From: Bacteroidales bacterium
GTDB taxonomy: Bacteria; Bacteroidota; Bacteroidia; Bacteroidales; Muribaculaceae
Assembly: GCA_019415705.1 (NCBI GenBank)
Contig: DXYS01000092.1
Coordinates: 62,001 to 126,000 of the forward strand
DNA length: 64,000 bases
Direction of reading: 5' to 3'
The notes beneath the pieces were generated by a model. That model made no database searches. It worked only from the letters and a program-made list of their open reading frames with translations, and had not been told where the DNA came from. Below are positions 1-10,500 of the stretch, in pieces. The stretch's first letter is position 1, and each line of letters begins with the position of its first letter. The translations under genes and the position numbers were made by a program.

Positions 1-98
1 ACGTAATGATGCGTACGGCCTGACGCCTCTTTTTTACCGCAGCCAGAGCAGCCATAACGGTCATAACGTGTATAGGCATAGCCGAGCCCTATTTCGGT
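1..98 (-). pseudogene. DUF3575 gene fragment, leftward copy
   Basis: Read on the minus strand, this end of the window encodes the conserved C-terminal part of a DUF3575 protein: LGYAYTRYDRY, then a CSGCGKK cysteine pair, then HHYV, where the frame leaves the window. DUF3575 proteins are secreted or outer-membrane beta-rich proteins that usually head Bacteroidales fimbrial operons. It aligns residue for residue with the rightward fragment at 87-227 but differs in several residues, so the two are paralogues and not one sequence read twice. The N-terminal two thirds are missing: upstream of the conserved block the frame simply reads into the opposite arm of the palindrome. The leftward end is outside the window. 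Confidence 0.65.
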
Positions 99-227
99 CT
101 CGGTTATGCCTATACGCGTTATGACAAATATCCTTGCGCCACCTGCGGCAAAAAGCTCGAACATAACCGGTCGCGCAACTACGTAGGCCCGACCAAGGCC
201 GCAATAAACATAGTGTATCTGTTTTAA
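24..227 (+). pseudogene. DUF3575 gene fragment, rightward copy (3' end)
   Basis: The open frame ending at the TAA at 225-227 encodes the C-terminus of a DUF3575 protein: FGLGYAYTRYDKY, a CATCGKK cysteine pair, NYVGPTKAAINIVYLF and stop. The GPTKA(A/G)I block at the end is typical of the family. From about position 87 leftwards the frame no longer looks like DUF3575 and it meets a TGA at 21-23, so the N-terminus is absent here. The DUF3868 gene starts 12 nt after the stop, the usual DUF3575-DUF3868 order in fimbrial operons. It is either a truncated gene, a silent cassette or an assembly-broken intact gene. Confidence 0.65.
60..125. repeat. Inverted repeat at a head-to-head DUF3575 junction
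   Basis: Positions 60-86 and 99-125 are inverted copies: 27-nt arms with 2 mismatches around a 12-nt centre. Each arm encodes the conserved DUF3575 motif LGYAYTRYD on its outward strand, so the repeat is made of two homologous gene segments meeting head to head. Outside the arms similarity continues at the protein level only. It could be an inversion or recombination junction, or an assembly or foldback artefact. Confidence 0.85.
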
Positions 228-239
228 CACCCGAACAAG

Positions 240-1682
240 ATGAAAAAGACTGCTATCATATTTTTCGGTCTGCTCGTCGCAGGCAGCATTTCAGTGTCGG
301 CGACCCGGAAGGTACAGCCTGTCGCGGAAACCGCTCCCGGAGTGTCAGTCGATCGTTGCACAATCGAGCATAACGGCAAATACCTTACCGTAGAGATGAG
401 CCTTGACCTCAGCACGCTTAACGTAGAGTCAAACCGCGCGGTGTTGCTGACTCCACGCCTTGTCAACGGCTCGGATTCGCTCGATTTGCCGTCAGTGGGC
501 ATATACGGACGCAGACGCTACTATTATTATATGCGTAACGGCGACGGCAGCATCACGGGCCCGGCAGAGATAGTGCTGAAAGCATCTGAGAAACCTGACA
601 ATTTAGACTATCTGCGCAGCGTCGATTACGCCGAATGGATGGACGGAGCCACACTCACGCTCAACCGCTCTGACCGCGGATGCTGCCGCAAGATTCTGGC
701 CACAGGGACAGAAAGTCTGGGGCGCCACTTCGAAGCCTTCTTCCCTGAGCTGGTTTTTGTGCGTCCACAGGCCGACACGATCAAGTCACGCTCTCTAAGC
801 GGCTCGGCCTTTATAGATTTCCCGGTCAATAAGACCGAAATCTATCCCGATTACCGCCGCAACACCTCAGAACTCGGCAAAATCGAGGCCACAATCGACT
901 CCGTGCGCCAAGACCGTGACGTCACTATCAGCACGGTCATGCTAAAAGGATATGCCTCTCCCGAGAGTCCCTACTCACATAACCGGGACTTGGCCAAAGG
1001 ACGTACAGCCGCACTTAAACGCCACATACAGAGCCTGTATGACTTTAATGACGATGTCATCGTCACAGACTACGAGCCCGAGGACTGGGCCGGACTGCGA
1101 CGCTATGTCGAGAGTTCAAATCTCGAGCATCGCTCTGAGATATTAGCTCTGATTGACAGCAGCCTCGAGCCTGACGCCAAGGAGGCCCGAATCAAGCGAA
1201 GCTACCCCAACGACTACCGTTTTCTGCTGCAGTATTGCTACCCGGCGCTGCGCCACACCGATTATCGGATCGATTACAACATACGCAGTTACAGCGATCC
1301 CGACGAAATAGAGCGCATCATGAAAGAGCGTCCTCAGAATCTGAGCCTTAACGAGCTATATCTTGTCTCCGGACGCCATGAGCCTGGTACCGTCGGTTTC
1401 ACCGAAGTCTTTGAGACTGCCGTGCGTATGTATCCCGACGACGAGACAGCCAACCTCAACGCCGCCAATGCGGCCATACGGCGCGACGACTATCAGGCTG
1501 CGCAAAAGTATCTTGACAAAGCGGGCACATCGGCCGAAGCCCTTTATGCCCGCGGAGCACTCGCAATACGCCGGAAAGACTACAAGACAGCCGTGACGTA
1601 TTTAGAGAAAGCGCGTGCTATGGGTTTGGCTAAAGCCGCCGAGACATTATCGGAGATGTCATCACGCGGATATACCGAATAA
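240..1682 (+). CDS. DUF3868 / OmpA-like fimbrial-operon protein
   Basis: This 480-residue protein has an N-terminal signal peptide (residues 1-21), a DUF3868 domain (about 30-190) and an OmpA-C-like region (about 195-270) with the GYASPES motif followed by NRDLAKGRTAALKRHI, the usual peptidoglycan-binding fold signature. The C-terminal 100 residues resemble helical TPR-like repeats. DUF3868 proteins sit between DUF3575 and Mfa1-like genes in many Bacteroidales fimbrial clusters. A role as an envelope anchor or assembly factor is inferred from that position and the OmpA-like domain; no enzymatic activity is suggested. The ATG at 240 lies 12 nt past the DUF3575 stop, so translation is probably coupled in one operon. 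Confidence 0.85.
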   Translation: MKKTAIIFFGLLVAGSISVSATRKVQPVAETAPGVSVDRCTIEHNGKYLTVEMSLDLSTLNVESNRAVLLTPRLVNGSDSLDLPSVGIYGRRRYYYYMRNGDGSITGPAEIVLKASEKPDNLDYLRSVDYAEWMDGATLTLNRSDRGCCRKILATGTESLGRHFEAFFPELVFVRPQADTIKSRSLSGSAFIDFPVNKTEIYPDYRRNTSELGKIEATIDSVRQDRDVTISTVMLKGYASPESPYSHNRDLAKGRTAALKRHIQSLYDFNDDVIVTDYEPEDWAGLRRYVESSNLEHRSEILALIDSSLEPDAKEARIKRSYPNDYRFLLQYCYPALRHTDYRIDYNIRSYSDPDEIERIMKERPQNLSLNELYLVSGRHEPGTVGFTEVFETAVRMYPDDETANLNAANAAIRRDDYQAAQKYLDKAGTSAEALYARGALAIRRKDYKTAVTYLEKARAMGLAKAAETLSEMSSRGYTE

Positions 1683-1715
1683 TAACGCAATTCAAAATAA
1701 TAAAACCTAATCATT

Positions 1716-3659
1716 ATGAAAATCAGAAATCTTTATTGCTCATTAGCAGCAGGCCTTGCGCTGGCAGTCGCAGGATGCAGCAGCGACGAGCCCGCCGGCA
1801 CTACTCCGGATAAGGGAGGTAACGACAGCAAAGACGCCATGTATATGAGCGTCACAGTGCAACTGCCTGTCGGCGACAGAAGCCGCAGCGAGACTACCGG
1901 TCCCGGCAGCAGCACCGGCGGCACTGAAGACGGTCTCCCCAACGAAAACAAAGTCACGTCAATCCTGTTGGTACTCGCCGGATCTGACAACTCTTATATC
2001 GGCTGCGCCGAGCGAGTCGAAAGCCTCTCGACCGAGACCGGCGGCAAAGTCACGACCGTCCAGTCAATCTCCAAGACCGTTCTGTCGACATATTACGGAG
2101 GTGAGACCGGGGTGCTTGACGACACAAAGCAACAGGTCAACGTATTTGTGTTCTGCAATCCGACCGGAGCGCTCAGAGACATCTTCGCCCCCGGAGCATT
2201 AACCGTCGGAGACAAAACATGGTATGACAAGGCTTGCACAATAAACGAGACAAGCACCGGCGCCATCGACAATGCCGCTATCTGGGGCGGTCCCGACCAC
2301 CAAGGCGGATTCCTGATGTCGTCATACGAACTCGCGACAAAACAGTTCCCTAAAAAATTCAGCGACTGGGAGAACTTCACCACCGTCGACAAACCCTTCA
2401 TGCTCACCGGCCAGAACACCGGAGGCTCCGACACCGACTCAAACATTAACAACGGCTCGGCCATCAAGGTGGAGCGTTCGGTAGCGCGCTTTGACTTCAA
2501 AGACGGCAGCGGCAACAACAACACTTATGATGTGATTAAAAACGGTGATAACGTAATCATGCAGATAAAACTCACAAAAATGGCACTCGTCAACATGAGC
2601 AAAAACTTCTATTATCTGCGCCGTGTATCAACCGACGGAAAAAAAACCGACGCCTCACTTTGCGGCGCTGAAACCGCCACAAATTATGTTGTCGACACCG
2701 ATGCAGACATCAAGGCTGACGGCACACTTATTTCCGGCAAAAAATTTAATGAATATTTCAATTTCGGTCTCGGCTATATCGACAATGACAACAGCTGGAC
2801 AATCAGCTCCAAAGCCCGCGACCAGTGGTACACCTCAAAAATATCGGATGTCCTCGGCGGCACAGCTGACAATCCGTCATGGACCGGCAAGCCCGGCGAT
2901 TACCGCATCTGGCGCTACGTGACCGAAAATACCATCCCCTCAGAAGAGAGCAACCAGAAGAACGGCATCTCGACCGGCGTCGTATTCAAAGGCAAAATGG
3001 AAGCTACAGAGTCGACCACCGGTACACTGGCCAACGCTCTCAGAAACGCCACAGGCATAGCAGCCGATGACCCCATCCTATACGTCTATCAGGGCATTAT
3101 CTATGTAAGATGGACCGAAGTCCGCGCCGCAGCCATCGAAGCCGGCACAGGAGACCCGCTGTATAAGGCCGTGTTCGGTAACACGACGGTAACACCCGTA
3201 GCTGCCAAAAACGCCGACGGTGATACACCGGCTGTCACAGCGGTCTACAGTACAGACGAGAACAGCGCCGACTTCAAATGGGACGCATGGTACAACAATG
3301 GCAAAGACGCCGCCAAGCTCAAAGAATTCAAATCAGCGGCCACAACGGCCAAATTCACTCTCTATGAGTCAAGCAAAGACGAAGGAGTAGCCGGTTACTA
3401 CTGCTATTACTTCTATTGGAACCGTCACAACGACAACGGCAAACCGGGTGTCATGGGCACTATGGAATTTGGTGTCGTGCGCAACAATGTTTATAAGCTC
3501 GCCGTGACCAATATCCGCAGACTCGGTCATCCGCGCGTTTCAGAGAACGACCCCGACCCTGTCAAACCCGAAAATCCCGACGAGTCCGGCGACGTCTATC
3601 TGAGCGTCTCATGCGAGGTGATGCCGTGGACTGTCCGCGTAAACGACATCGATTTCTAA
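1716..3659 (+). CDS. Mfa1-like major fimbrial subunit (lipoprotein)
   Basis: This 647-residue pilin precursor has a lipobox (VAGC, Cys21) after a 20-residue signal. It shows FimA/Mfa1-type features: a conserved VERSVARFDFKDG stretch near residue 255, a long beta-rich middle, the GVVRNNVYKLAVTNI motif near the end and a C-terminal WTVRVNDIDF strand that would serve as donor strand in polymerisation. In Porphyromonas the precursor is exported as a lipoprotein and matured by surface proteolysis before assembly; that is family knowledge. It is larger than P. gingivalis Mfa1 and probably the stalk subunit, given that it comes first and an Mfa2-like gene follows 10 nt later. Confidence 0.88.
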   Translation: MKIRNLYCSLAAGLALAVAGCSSDEPAGTTPDKGGNDSKDAMYMSVTVQLPVGDRSRSETTGPGSSTGGTEDGLPNENKVTSILLVLAGSDNSYIGCAERVESLSTETGGKVTTVQSISKTVLSTYYGGETGVLDDTKQQVNVFVFCNPTGALRDIFAPGALTVGDKTWYDKACTINETSTGAIDNAAIWGGPDHQGGFLMSSYELATKQFPKKFSDWENFTTVDKPFMLTGQNTGGSDTDSNINNGSAIKVERSVARFDFKDGSGNNNTYDVIKNGDNVIMQIKLTKMALVNMSKNFYYLRRVSTDGKKTDASLCGAETATNYVVDTDADIKADGTLISGKKFNEYFNFGLGYIDNDNSWTISSKARDQWYTSKISDVLGGTADNPSWTGKPGDYRIWRYVTENTIPSEESNQKNGISTGVVFKGKMEATESTTGTLANALRNATGIAADDPILYVYQGIIYVRWTEVRAAAIEAGTGDPLYKAVFGNTTVTPVAAKNADGDTPAVTAVYSTDENSADFKWDAWYNNGKDAAKLKEFKSAATTAKFTLYESSKDEGVAGYYCYYFYWNRHNDNGKPGVMGTMEFGVVRNNVYKLAVTNIRRLGHPRVSENDPDPVKPENPDESGDVYLSVSCEVMPWTVRVNDIDF

Positions 3660-3669
3660 TCGTCACACG

Positions 3670-4698
3670 ATGCGAAGCAGCAAACGAAGCATAACAGCAA
3701 GACTTATGGGTACGGTATTAATTACCGTATCCATATGTCTTGGCTTGACGTCCTGCGAGAGCATATACGACGACCTTGAGCCGTGTCCCCACGGCGTATC
3801 ACTGCGCTTTGTGTATGAATACAATATGATGTATGCCAACGCCTTCCCGTCAAGCGTAGACTGTCTGACAGTATATATCTATGACGAGGACGGCAACTAC
3901 GTGGACACCAAAGTCGTCACCGGACCCGAACTTCAGGACGAGAACTACCGCATGAGACTTGACCTCGCCCAAGGCACATACCGCTTTGTTGCCTACGGCG
4001 GTCTTGCGTGTGACGAACATACTTTTGCAGTGACACGCGAGCCCTCGGCGGGAAGCATACATACAGACTTGGGCGTCGCGGCTGACATTGGCCGCGTGAC
4101 AGCCGTCCTACCCTCAGACCGCCGTCTTCACGACCTTTTCTATGGTGTCGGGACTCTGAGCACTGCCGACCTCTACAGAGACGGTGTGGTGGAAATGATG
4201 AAAGACACCAACAATCTGCGCATAGTCCTGCAGCAAGTCAACGGCAAACCGGTGCATGCCGACGATTTCGAGATGTCCATCACCGATGACAACACCCTGT
4301 TTGGCCATGACAATGACCTGCTGGCAAACGGCACTGTCACCTATCGGCCGTGGGCGTCAGGCGATGCCGTTGCCGGAGCGGCTGCCGACGGCGACAACCA
4401 AGGCGAACCCGTAGTCGTGGCATACTCTGAGTTCTCGACATCACGCCTGATGATCAAAAACAGCCCGAGATTAGTCATCAGACTCAAAGACAGCGGCAAA
4501 GAGATTGTAGACATTCCGCTCAACAACTATCTGCTGCTGCTCAAGAGCGAACTGTATGCCAAGATGGAGCCGCAGGAGTTTTTAGACCGAGAGAGCGTAT
4601 GGTCGATGGTGTTCTTTCTCGGCAGCGACATGCATTGGATTAATACGCATATAAAAATCAACGACTGGACAGTCAGGATAAACGACGCCGAGATGTAA
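3670..4698 (+). CDS. FimB/Mfa2-family fimbrial lipoprotein (anchor)
   Basis: A 342-residue lipoprotein with lipobox LTSC (Cys29) followed by ESIYDDLEPCPHGVSLRF, the hallmark N-terminus of the FimB/Mfa2 family. The VYEYNMMYANAF segment and the TVYIYDEDGNYV block match the same family. Mfa2 proteins anchor the fimbria to the outer membrane and control its length. The gene starts 10 nt after the Mfa1-like pilin, the canonical Mfa1-Mfa2 order. It ends in a NDWTVRINDAEM strand similar to that of the pilins. Confidence 0.88.
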   Translation: MRSSKRSITARLMGTVLITVSICLGLTSCESIYDDLEPCPHGVSLRFVYEYNMMYANAFPSSVDCLTVYIYDEDGNYVDTKVVTGPELQDENYRMRLDLAQGTYRFVAYGGLACDEHTFAVTREPSAGSIHTDLGVAADIGRVTAVLPSDRRLHDLFYGVGTLSTADLYRDGVVEMMKDTNNLRIVLQQVNGKPVHADDFEMSITDDNTLFGHDNDLLANGTVTYRPWASGDAVAGAAADGDNQGEPVVVAYSEFSTSRLMIKNSPRLVIRLKDSGKEIVDIPLNNYLLLLKSELYAKMEPQEFLDRESVWSMVFFLGSDMHWINTHIKINDWTVRINDAEM

Positions 4699-4730
4699 TA
4701 ATCCGCAGGTTGGTTTCATAAATTTTTGTT

Positions 4731-6317
4731 ATGGAATATCGTAATACGAAACACAAGCCGTGGCCGGCAGGCATCATATCACGCTATATGGCAATAGCTG
4801 TGATATTAGTGTCTGTCATGACCGCTTGTTCTTCGGAAATCGACCAACCGGTTACTAACGATGACACGAGAGGAGGCCGTCTGTGGCTCACCCTCGTTGT
4901 GCCGCAGCTGTCACGGGCCGGTGACATATATGAGCCGGGCCTTGACAACGAAAATGCAATCGGCAATCTGACGATTTTTTTCTTTAACAACGCCGCGCAG
5001 GGCGTCGACGGCCCGGCAGACACTCCGTTTTTTAAGACAATCTATGTCGACAACGGATTTAAAAACACCGACAAAGGCGTCTTGATTGATGTCCCGCTTA
5101 CTGACTATAATTACACATCAGGCGACCGCATCGCGGTCGTGGTCAATATGGGCGATCTCAGCTCCATGACGTCTCTCGGCGAGCTGCAGTCTTACATCCC
5201 GACGGCCACATGGCAGACTGACGCGCAGACACATCTGAGCGTGAATTTCACTATGGCATCGGCCGATAACAGCGACGGTGTCATTATACCGGTTGACGAT
5301 GCGGCCGGCAGCGACAACGCCCAGAACGTAGACAAATACTACAAAGCCGCAGTCAGTGTCGAACGTACGGCCGCGCGCATCGATCTGAGCTATGACGCAG
5401 CTCAGGCAAAAGAGTCGTATATAGAATACCAATCTACCGGCGACGACGGAGCCGTCAACGGACACGTGCGACCCTACGGGCTGTCGCCTGTAAACGCCAT
5501 GCAGCAACCGTCATACGCCCTCAAACGCATAAGCGACGGTCTCAGTGACGATTACAGCTGTTTTGAGCAGTGGCATTACACAGGCACGCTGCAGCAGACA
5601 GACAATCGCCCGACGCAATATGTCATCGAACCGCATACCGCAGCCAAAACAACGTGGACTCCCGTGCCGACGGAGTGGTACGGCGTCACATCGGCTGATG
5701 TGATGTCACAAGGCCTTTGGAACGAAGGCCTCAACATCGCCGCGATACTGAGCGGCGGCCAAATCGTGACCGACGCGAGCGGGCGCCGCGCCGCCATTGT
5801 GGCATATACAAACGAGAACACCCAGCATTACACCGCGCACAGCTCCAAATGGCTGACCGGGATTATGCTGCGGGCCGTATATATACCCGCTGTCGTCTAT
5901 ACTGACGGCAATGCCGCCATAGCGGCTGCAGACTATAAGCCCGAACAGACATTCTGGCGCTATCGCTGCAACGACAGCAATAATCCCGACGGCAAAGAGA
6001 CCTCGCTGTACTTCACCACATATGACGCAGCCAAAGCATATGCCGACGCCCGGCCTTCAGGCGGAGCAGAAATCACCGAATATCCGTCGGGACGCTGTTT
6101 CTATCATGCGTGGATACGCCACACTGTCGAAGAACGCGCCACTGCCGTCGTATTTCCTATGGAATACGGCATAGTGCGCAATCATATTTACCGTCTGTCG
6201 TTTTCATTTCACAGAGCCGGCAGCCCCGACGCAGATATCGACGACCCGCAGAGTGTCGAGGCTGTCATCTATGTAAGAGCATGGAATGTTTTCGTTCATG
6301 ACCAAATCATTATCTGA
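4731..6317 (+). CDS. Second Mfa1-like fimbrial subunit (tip or accessory pilin)
   Basis: A 528-residue lipoprotein with TAC lipobox (Cys33 from the ATG used; an internal Met20 would give a shorter signal). It repeats the pilin architecture of the 1716-3659 product: VSVERTAARIDLSYD in the N-terminal half, then YGIVRNHIYRLSFSF and a terminal AWNVFVHDQIII strand. The presence of two Mfa1-like genes suggests a stalk plus a tip or alternative stalk subunit. It sits 32 nt after the Mfa2-like gene. Which of the two pilins is the major one cannot be told from the sequence. Confidence 0.8.
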   Translation: MEYRNTKHKPWPAGIISRYMAIAVILVSVMTACSSEIDQPVTNDDTRGGRLWLTLVVPQLSRAGDIYEPGLDNENAIGNLTIFFFNNAAQGVDGPADTPFFKTIYVDNGFKNTDKGVLIDVPLTDYNYTSGDRIAVVVNMGDLSSMTSLGELQSYIPTATWQTDAQTHLSVNFTMASADNSDGVIIPVDDAAGSDNAQNVDKYYKAAVSVERTAARIDLSYDAAQAKESYIEYQSTGDDGAVNGHVRPYGLSPVNAMQQPSYALKRISDGLSDDYSCFEQWHYTGTLQQTDNRPTQYVIEPHTAAKTTWTPVPTEWYGVTSADVMSQGLWNEGLNIAAILSGGQIVTDASGRRAAIVAYTNENTQHYTAHSSKWLTGIMLRAVYIPAVVYTDGNAAIAAADYKPEQTFWRYRCNDSNNPDGKETSLYFTTYDAAKAYADARPSGGAEITEYPSGRCFYHAWIRHTVEERATAVVFPMEYGIVRNHIYRLSFSFHRAGSPDADIDDPQSVEAVIYVRAWNVFVHDQIII

Positions 6318-6326
6318 TACACGTTT

Positions 6327-7571
6327 ATGGGAATCAAATATACAGGCATACTGCTGATGACAGCCTTTATGCTGTGCGCAGGCTGCTCGGGCCATGAGCC
6401 GGAGCCGTCCGCCGAAACATTGTCTGCGGGTGTCACAATCAGGACACGTATGCCGCAAGACGTCAACGCCACCGAAAACGAGCTCATAAACACATGGTGG
6501 ATGGCTTTTGTCGACCGCGACGGCATTGTCCGCCTTATACTTGACCGTCCGTCAGATAAAACCGGCGCTGTCGACTACGAAGAATTTGATTTTTCGATTG
6601 CATCAGGCACATATACTGTTTACGCCTTTGCGAATATCGACCGCACAACATTCGAGCCTGTGTTTGCTGCCGGACAGCCGGCTCCCGACCTTTCGGAAGC
6701 CACATGGGATAAAACGGGCAACGTCGGCGATTATGTTCCGATGAGCGGTGTGCTGCGCAACGTATCGATACAGGACGGCGCCCAAAGATATTTTTCAATC
6801 GAGGTCGTGCGTCTGTGGGCAAAACTGTGCTTTGAGTTTACGACAGATGCATCGCAGCCCGTCACTGTAAGCCGTATTTCTATGACGCCGGCCCACACCG
6901 GAGCCGTCAGCCTGCTGCCCGACTATAACTCTCTCGGAGGCGCCCCCGTGCTGCCGGCAGAGACAGTTTGCTCGGCACTCGGATTAGACACCGACATCAC
7001 GATAACACAGGGCGAAACCGTTCCGGCAACATTTTATGTGCTTGAGTCGACCGCAGCCGCCCACGCCACCGGTCATTACCCGGTTTCGTTCGAACTGCAG
7101 TACGGCGATAACAAGACACAGACCGTCAGCGCATTGGCCTATCAACTACAGTATATAAACCGCAACGACTATGTGACAATCCCTGTGCTTCTCACCGACT
7201 GGCTTGTCAACATGGACGTTGATTTTTATCCGCCCATCGGAGGTTATCCTGCAGTCGTCATCGAGACAGCCGGCGATGAATATTTTGCAAAATTCGGCTC
7301 GGCGGGACGTTTTGTGATACGTCCCGCGGTCACAACAGCCGACGGCACTCCGGTCAGCGACAGAGATATTGACATCTCCATCACCACGTCAGACCCTGAC
7401 GGAGTACTGAGCGTCGCACCTTCGCGCGACGACACAACCTATGAAATAACCGGAGAAATCGGCACTGGAAAAACAGGCACCGCTGTCATAACCCTCAGAA
7501 TAACAGTCCGGACCGACGCCCTGCAACACAGTATTCTCCGCAAATTCTACATCATACGTCAGAACTCATGA
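6327..7571 (+). CDS. FimB/Mfa2-like fimbrial accessory lipoprotein
   Basis: A 414-residue lipoprotein (CAGC, Cys20). The opening strand VTIRTRMPQDVNATENELINTWW and the SGTYTVYAFANID block resemble the N-terminal domain of FimB/Mfa2-like minor fimbrial proteins. The last 100 residues form a separate Ig-like beta domain, more usual for tip or adhesin subunits than for an anchor. It begins 9 nt after the second pilin and its stop overlaps the ATG of the giant downstream gene (ATGA, 7568-7571). Role as linker or tip protein is inferred from position. Confidence 0.7.
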   Translation: MGIKYTGILLMTAFMLCAGCSGHEPEPSAETLSAGVTIRTRMPQDVNATENELINTWWMAFVDRDGIVRLILDRPSDKTGAVDYEEFDFSIASGTYTVYAFANIDRTTFEPVFAAGQPAPDLSEATWDKTGNVGDYVPMSGVLRNVSIQDGAQRYFSIEVVRLWAKLCFEFTTDASQPVTVSRISMTPAHTGAVSLLPDYNSLGGAPVLPAETVCSALGLDTDITITQGETVPATFYVLESTAAAHATGHYPVSFELQYGDNKTQTVSALAYQLQYINRNDYVTIPVLLTDWLVNMDVDFYPPIGGYPAVVIETAGDEYFAKFGSAGRFVIRPAVTTADGTPVSDRDIDISITTSDPDGVLSVAPSRDDTTYEITGEIGTGKTGTAVITLRITVRTDALQHSILRKFYIIRQNS

Positions 7572-10500
7572 AGAAGTTTCTATTCATATTGATGATATTC
7601 TTCGGTGCGTTCTTTGTGCGTGCCGAACGTGTAAACCTTATCACGACTGCGTCACAGCTCAGCGTCAGCAATATCGCCCCCGGCAGTTACATCCATGACC
7701 TGCTTAACGACTACGGCGTGGTTAACTCCCGGACCGGTGAGCTTGACGAGGAATGTTATATACAGGTCAAACTCAACCAACCGCTTAATCTCGGCGCGAC
7801 TGACGACCTCATTGTCTCTTTGCGTCGCGGCTACGACTCCGAGTCCGGAAGTCACCCGACCACACTGCGTGTCGAGGGCAGTTTTGACGGTGTCAACTGG
7901 GACGAGAAATGGGACGACGACATAAACACTTGTCATGTATATTTCATGTTTCGCGGACCTAAAACCGTGGAATATTCGACCCGCATACGCACCTCCAAGC
8001 AATTTAACTATCTGCGCTTCACCGTAACAGCCAACAGCGGACGCCGTCACGACTCAAAGGGTCACCGCTACATGAGTGTCAATCAGTTTCAACTCTATCA
8101 AATCGGACGTGACGACAACTACAGCCCCGAACTGATTGACCGCTTTCACCTCACGACCGACTATGCCATTAAACTTAAAAACTACGAATACGTAAACACT
8201 CCCGGCATCCTCGAGCCGCTAAACCGCAAAGGTGGCCGCGAAACGAGCCTCGACGGCTGGTGTGACTGGGACGCGTGGGTCGACGGCAAATGGACCAAAG
8301 ACACCGAGTTTCTTGAAAAATCAGGCATAAAGATGCCCGATTACAGTATGCTGACATCAGAGAATGACACCCACGGCTACAGACCGGACCCCGACCAAAA
8401 ACGTCAGCCGACTCACACGACAGAGCATATCCTCTACGCCGTCCCCGGCGAAGCTATAGCTCTCTATCCCTATTACAAATTTGCGACAGCCTATCAGACA
8501 AATTTCGTCCACTGGTATGATTACCGTACCGGCGGAAATATTACCGTAACCGATGAAACGACACAGAAGACCACTGCATTACTGGATTTCCTGACAGACC
8601 CCTCCGCGATATACAAGAGTGAGTTACACGGATATTACGGAGGCCCTGTATTACCGGTCGAATATCCGCAGATAAGCACGCCCGACGAATATATCGCTTA
8701 TGTAAATTTGATAAATAGTTACGGCGATACAGGCTGCGATTTGAAGTTTGAAATAACAGCCGACCTCGATTTTAGCGGCAAAACAGTCGAGCCCATCGGC
8801 CGTAATTTCGAAGGCATAATCGAAGGCAACGGCCATCGTATCAGCAACCTTGTCATGAACTATCCCGACCGGACAAATGTCGGTATAGTGGGACACTGCG
8901 GAAACGGATCCGCAATCCGAAACCTGATTATCGACAGCTCATGCCGCTTTATCGGCAAGAACAAAGTTGCTGCAATTGCCGGTGAAGACATCAATGGCAA
9001 TGGGCGCAACATCGATAACGTGCAGTCTTATGCCTATGTCAAAGCCACTGACCCTGACGGATATGCCGCCGGCATTATAGGCTATTATGAGACCACTTAC
9101 AATCCGGGAGATGTAATTAAAAACTGCTTTGTCGGAGGCACAGTCGAAGCCGCTCATGCCGCTGCCGTGGTCAACTGTTTCACCAACGGTAATTTTTCGG
9201 TCCGTAACACATTAAGTCTCGCGACTGTAGACTCAGGCGACGGATATAACAAATTTGCCGGAGGCACCCTGAGCAAATCAAATTTAAACAATTGCTATGG
9301 CAATTATGATGATATCACCGGGCAGCTCCCCGATGATTTAAACAGCGATGAATTCATCGCCAAATTAGGCAATCAGTGGGTCAAAGGCCCTGACGGCCAT
9401 GCCATACCTGATAAATCAACCGTAATCACATTCAATAAGCCTGACAACGGCAAAGTAGCCACATTCTTCTGTCCGCGTTCGCCGTATGCCGACGACGGTG
9501 TGCTTCAGAATTTGCCTTTCCGCCCCGGTGAGGACGAATTTGTCATTGCAGCCGACTTCAGCCAGTCGTTCAGTCGCGACTTCAATATCGATGATAATAA
9601 CAGCCGGATAATCGAGCCGATTATACAGTTCCGCCACATTTTCCGCATCCGTGACGGCCGAAAGTTTGCCGAAGAATTCTCCGGCTCGGTCGAAAACAAC
9701 CGCCAATATGTGCGCAACAATCTCCGTCGCGTGTCGGCGAGAGCCGGCGTGCCGTTCCAAATCCGCCTTGACAGCCCTGTGCCGCTCAAAGGCACCACGC
9801 GCTCCAAGTATTATTATAAAATTTCGGATACCGACTATCGCCGTGTCTGCACCATGGACATTGAGGTAATAGACATGAAAACAGGCCAAACTATCCAGCG
9901 GACCATCATTAATCCGGCCGGACAGATGACCGATGAATCAGGCAATAATATCATGGCGGGTAACAAACCGATTGATGCGGGTCATTTTTATTACGGCGAG
10001 ACATTTAATGGCGAAGGCGCCCGCAAAATCGGCGGCACGACATACAATATCTGCGGAGGCGGAGGCAGCTATTACCGCATGCTTAAGTGCGAAGCCCCGT
10101 CTGAGGGCCACTATCTGATACGCATCACCGGCAATGACATCAACACCAACCCAATCAAAATAATCGGCAGCGACGAGCCCCTCGTGGTGATGGAGATGGA
10201 GCTTAGCGTCCTGCCGGAGAGCGCGGCCAGCTTAGTCGACGAGGATACGCTATACGGTGACAACAAAACATACGAGCATGCACGGGAGGAAGCACTCGAG
10301 GATGCCTACGGCGAGCCTAAACAGCGCCTGACTTTCGACGAATATGTGGCTCTCGAAAGTCTGCCCAACAGCTCCGACTATTTTACAGGGGCCGGAAACA
10401 GCCGAAAACTTAAATGGCCGCTGCCATGGGAGGATGTCACCTACAGTTTTGACTATAACGACCTCCGTGACTTCAATATGTATGGCATCGCAAGCAAGTC

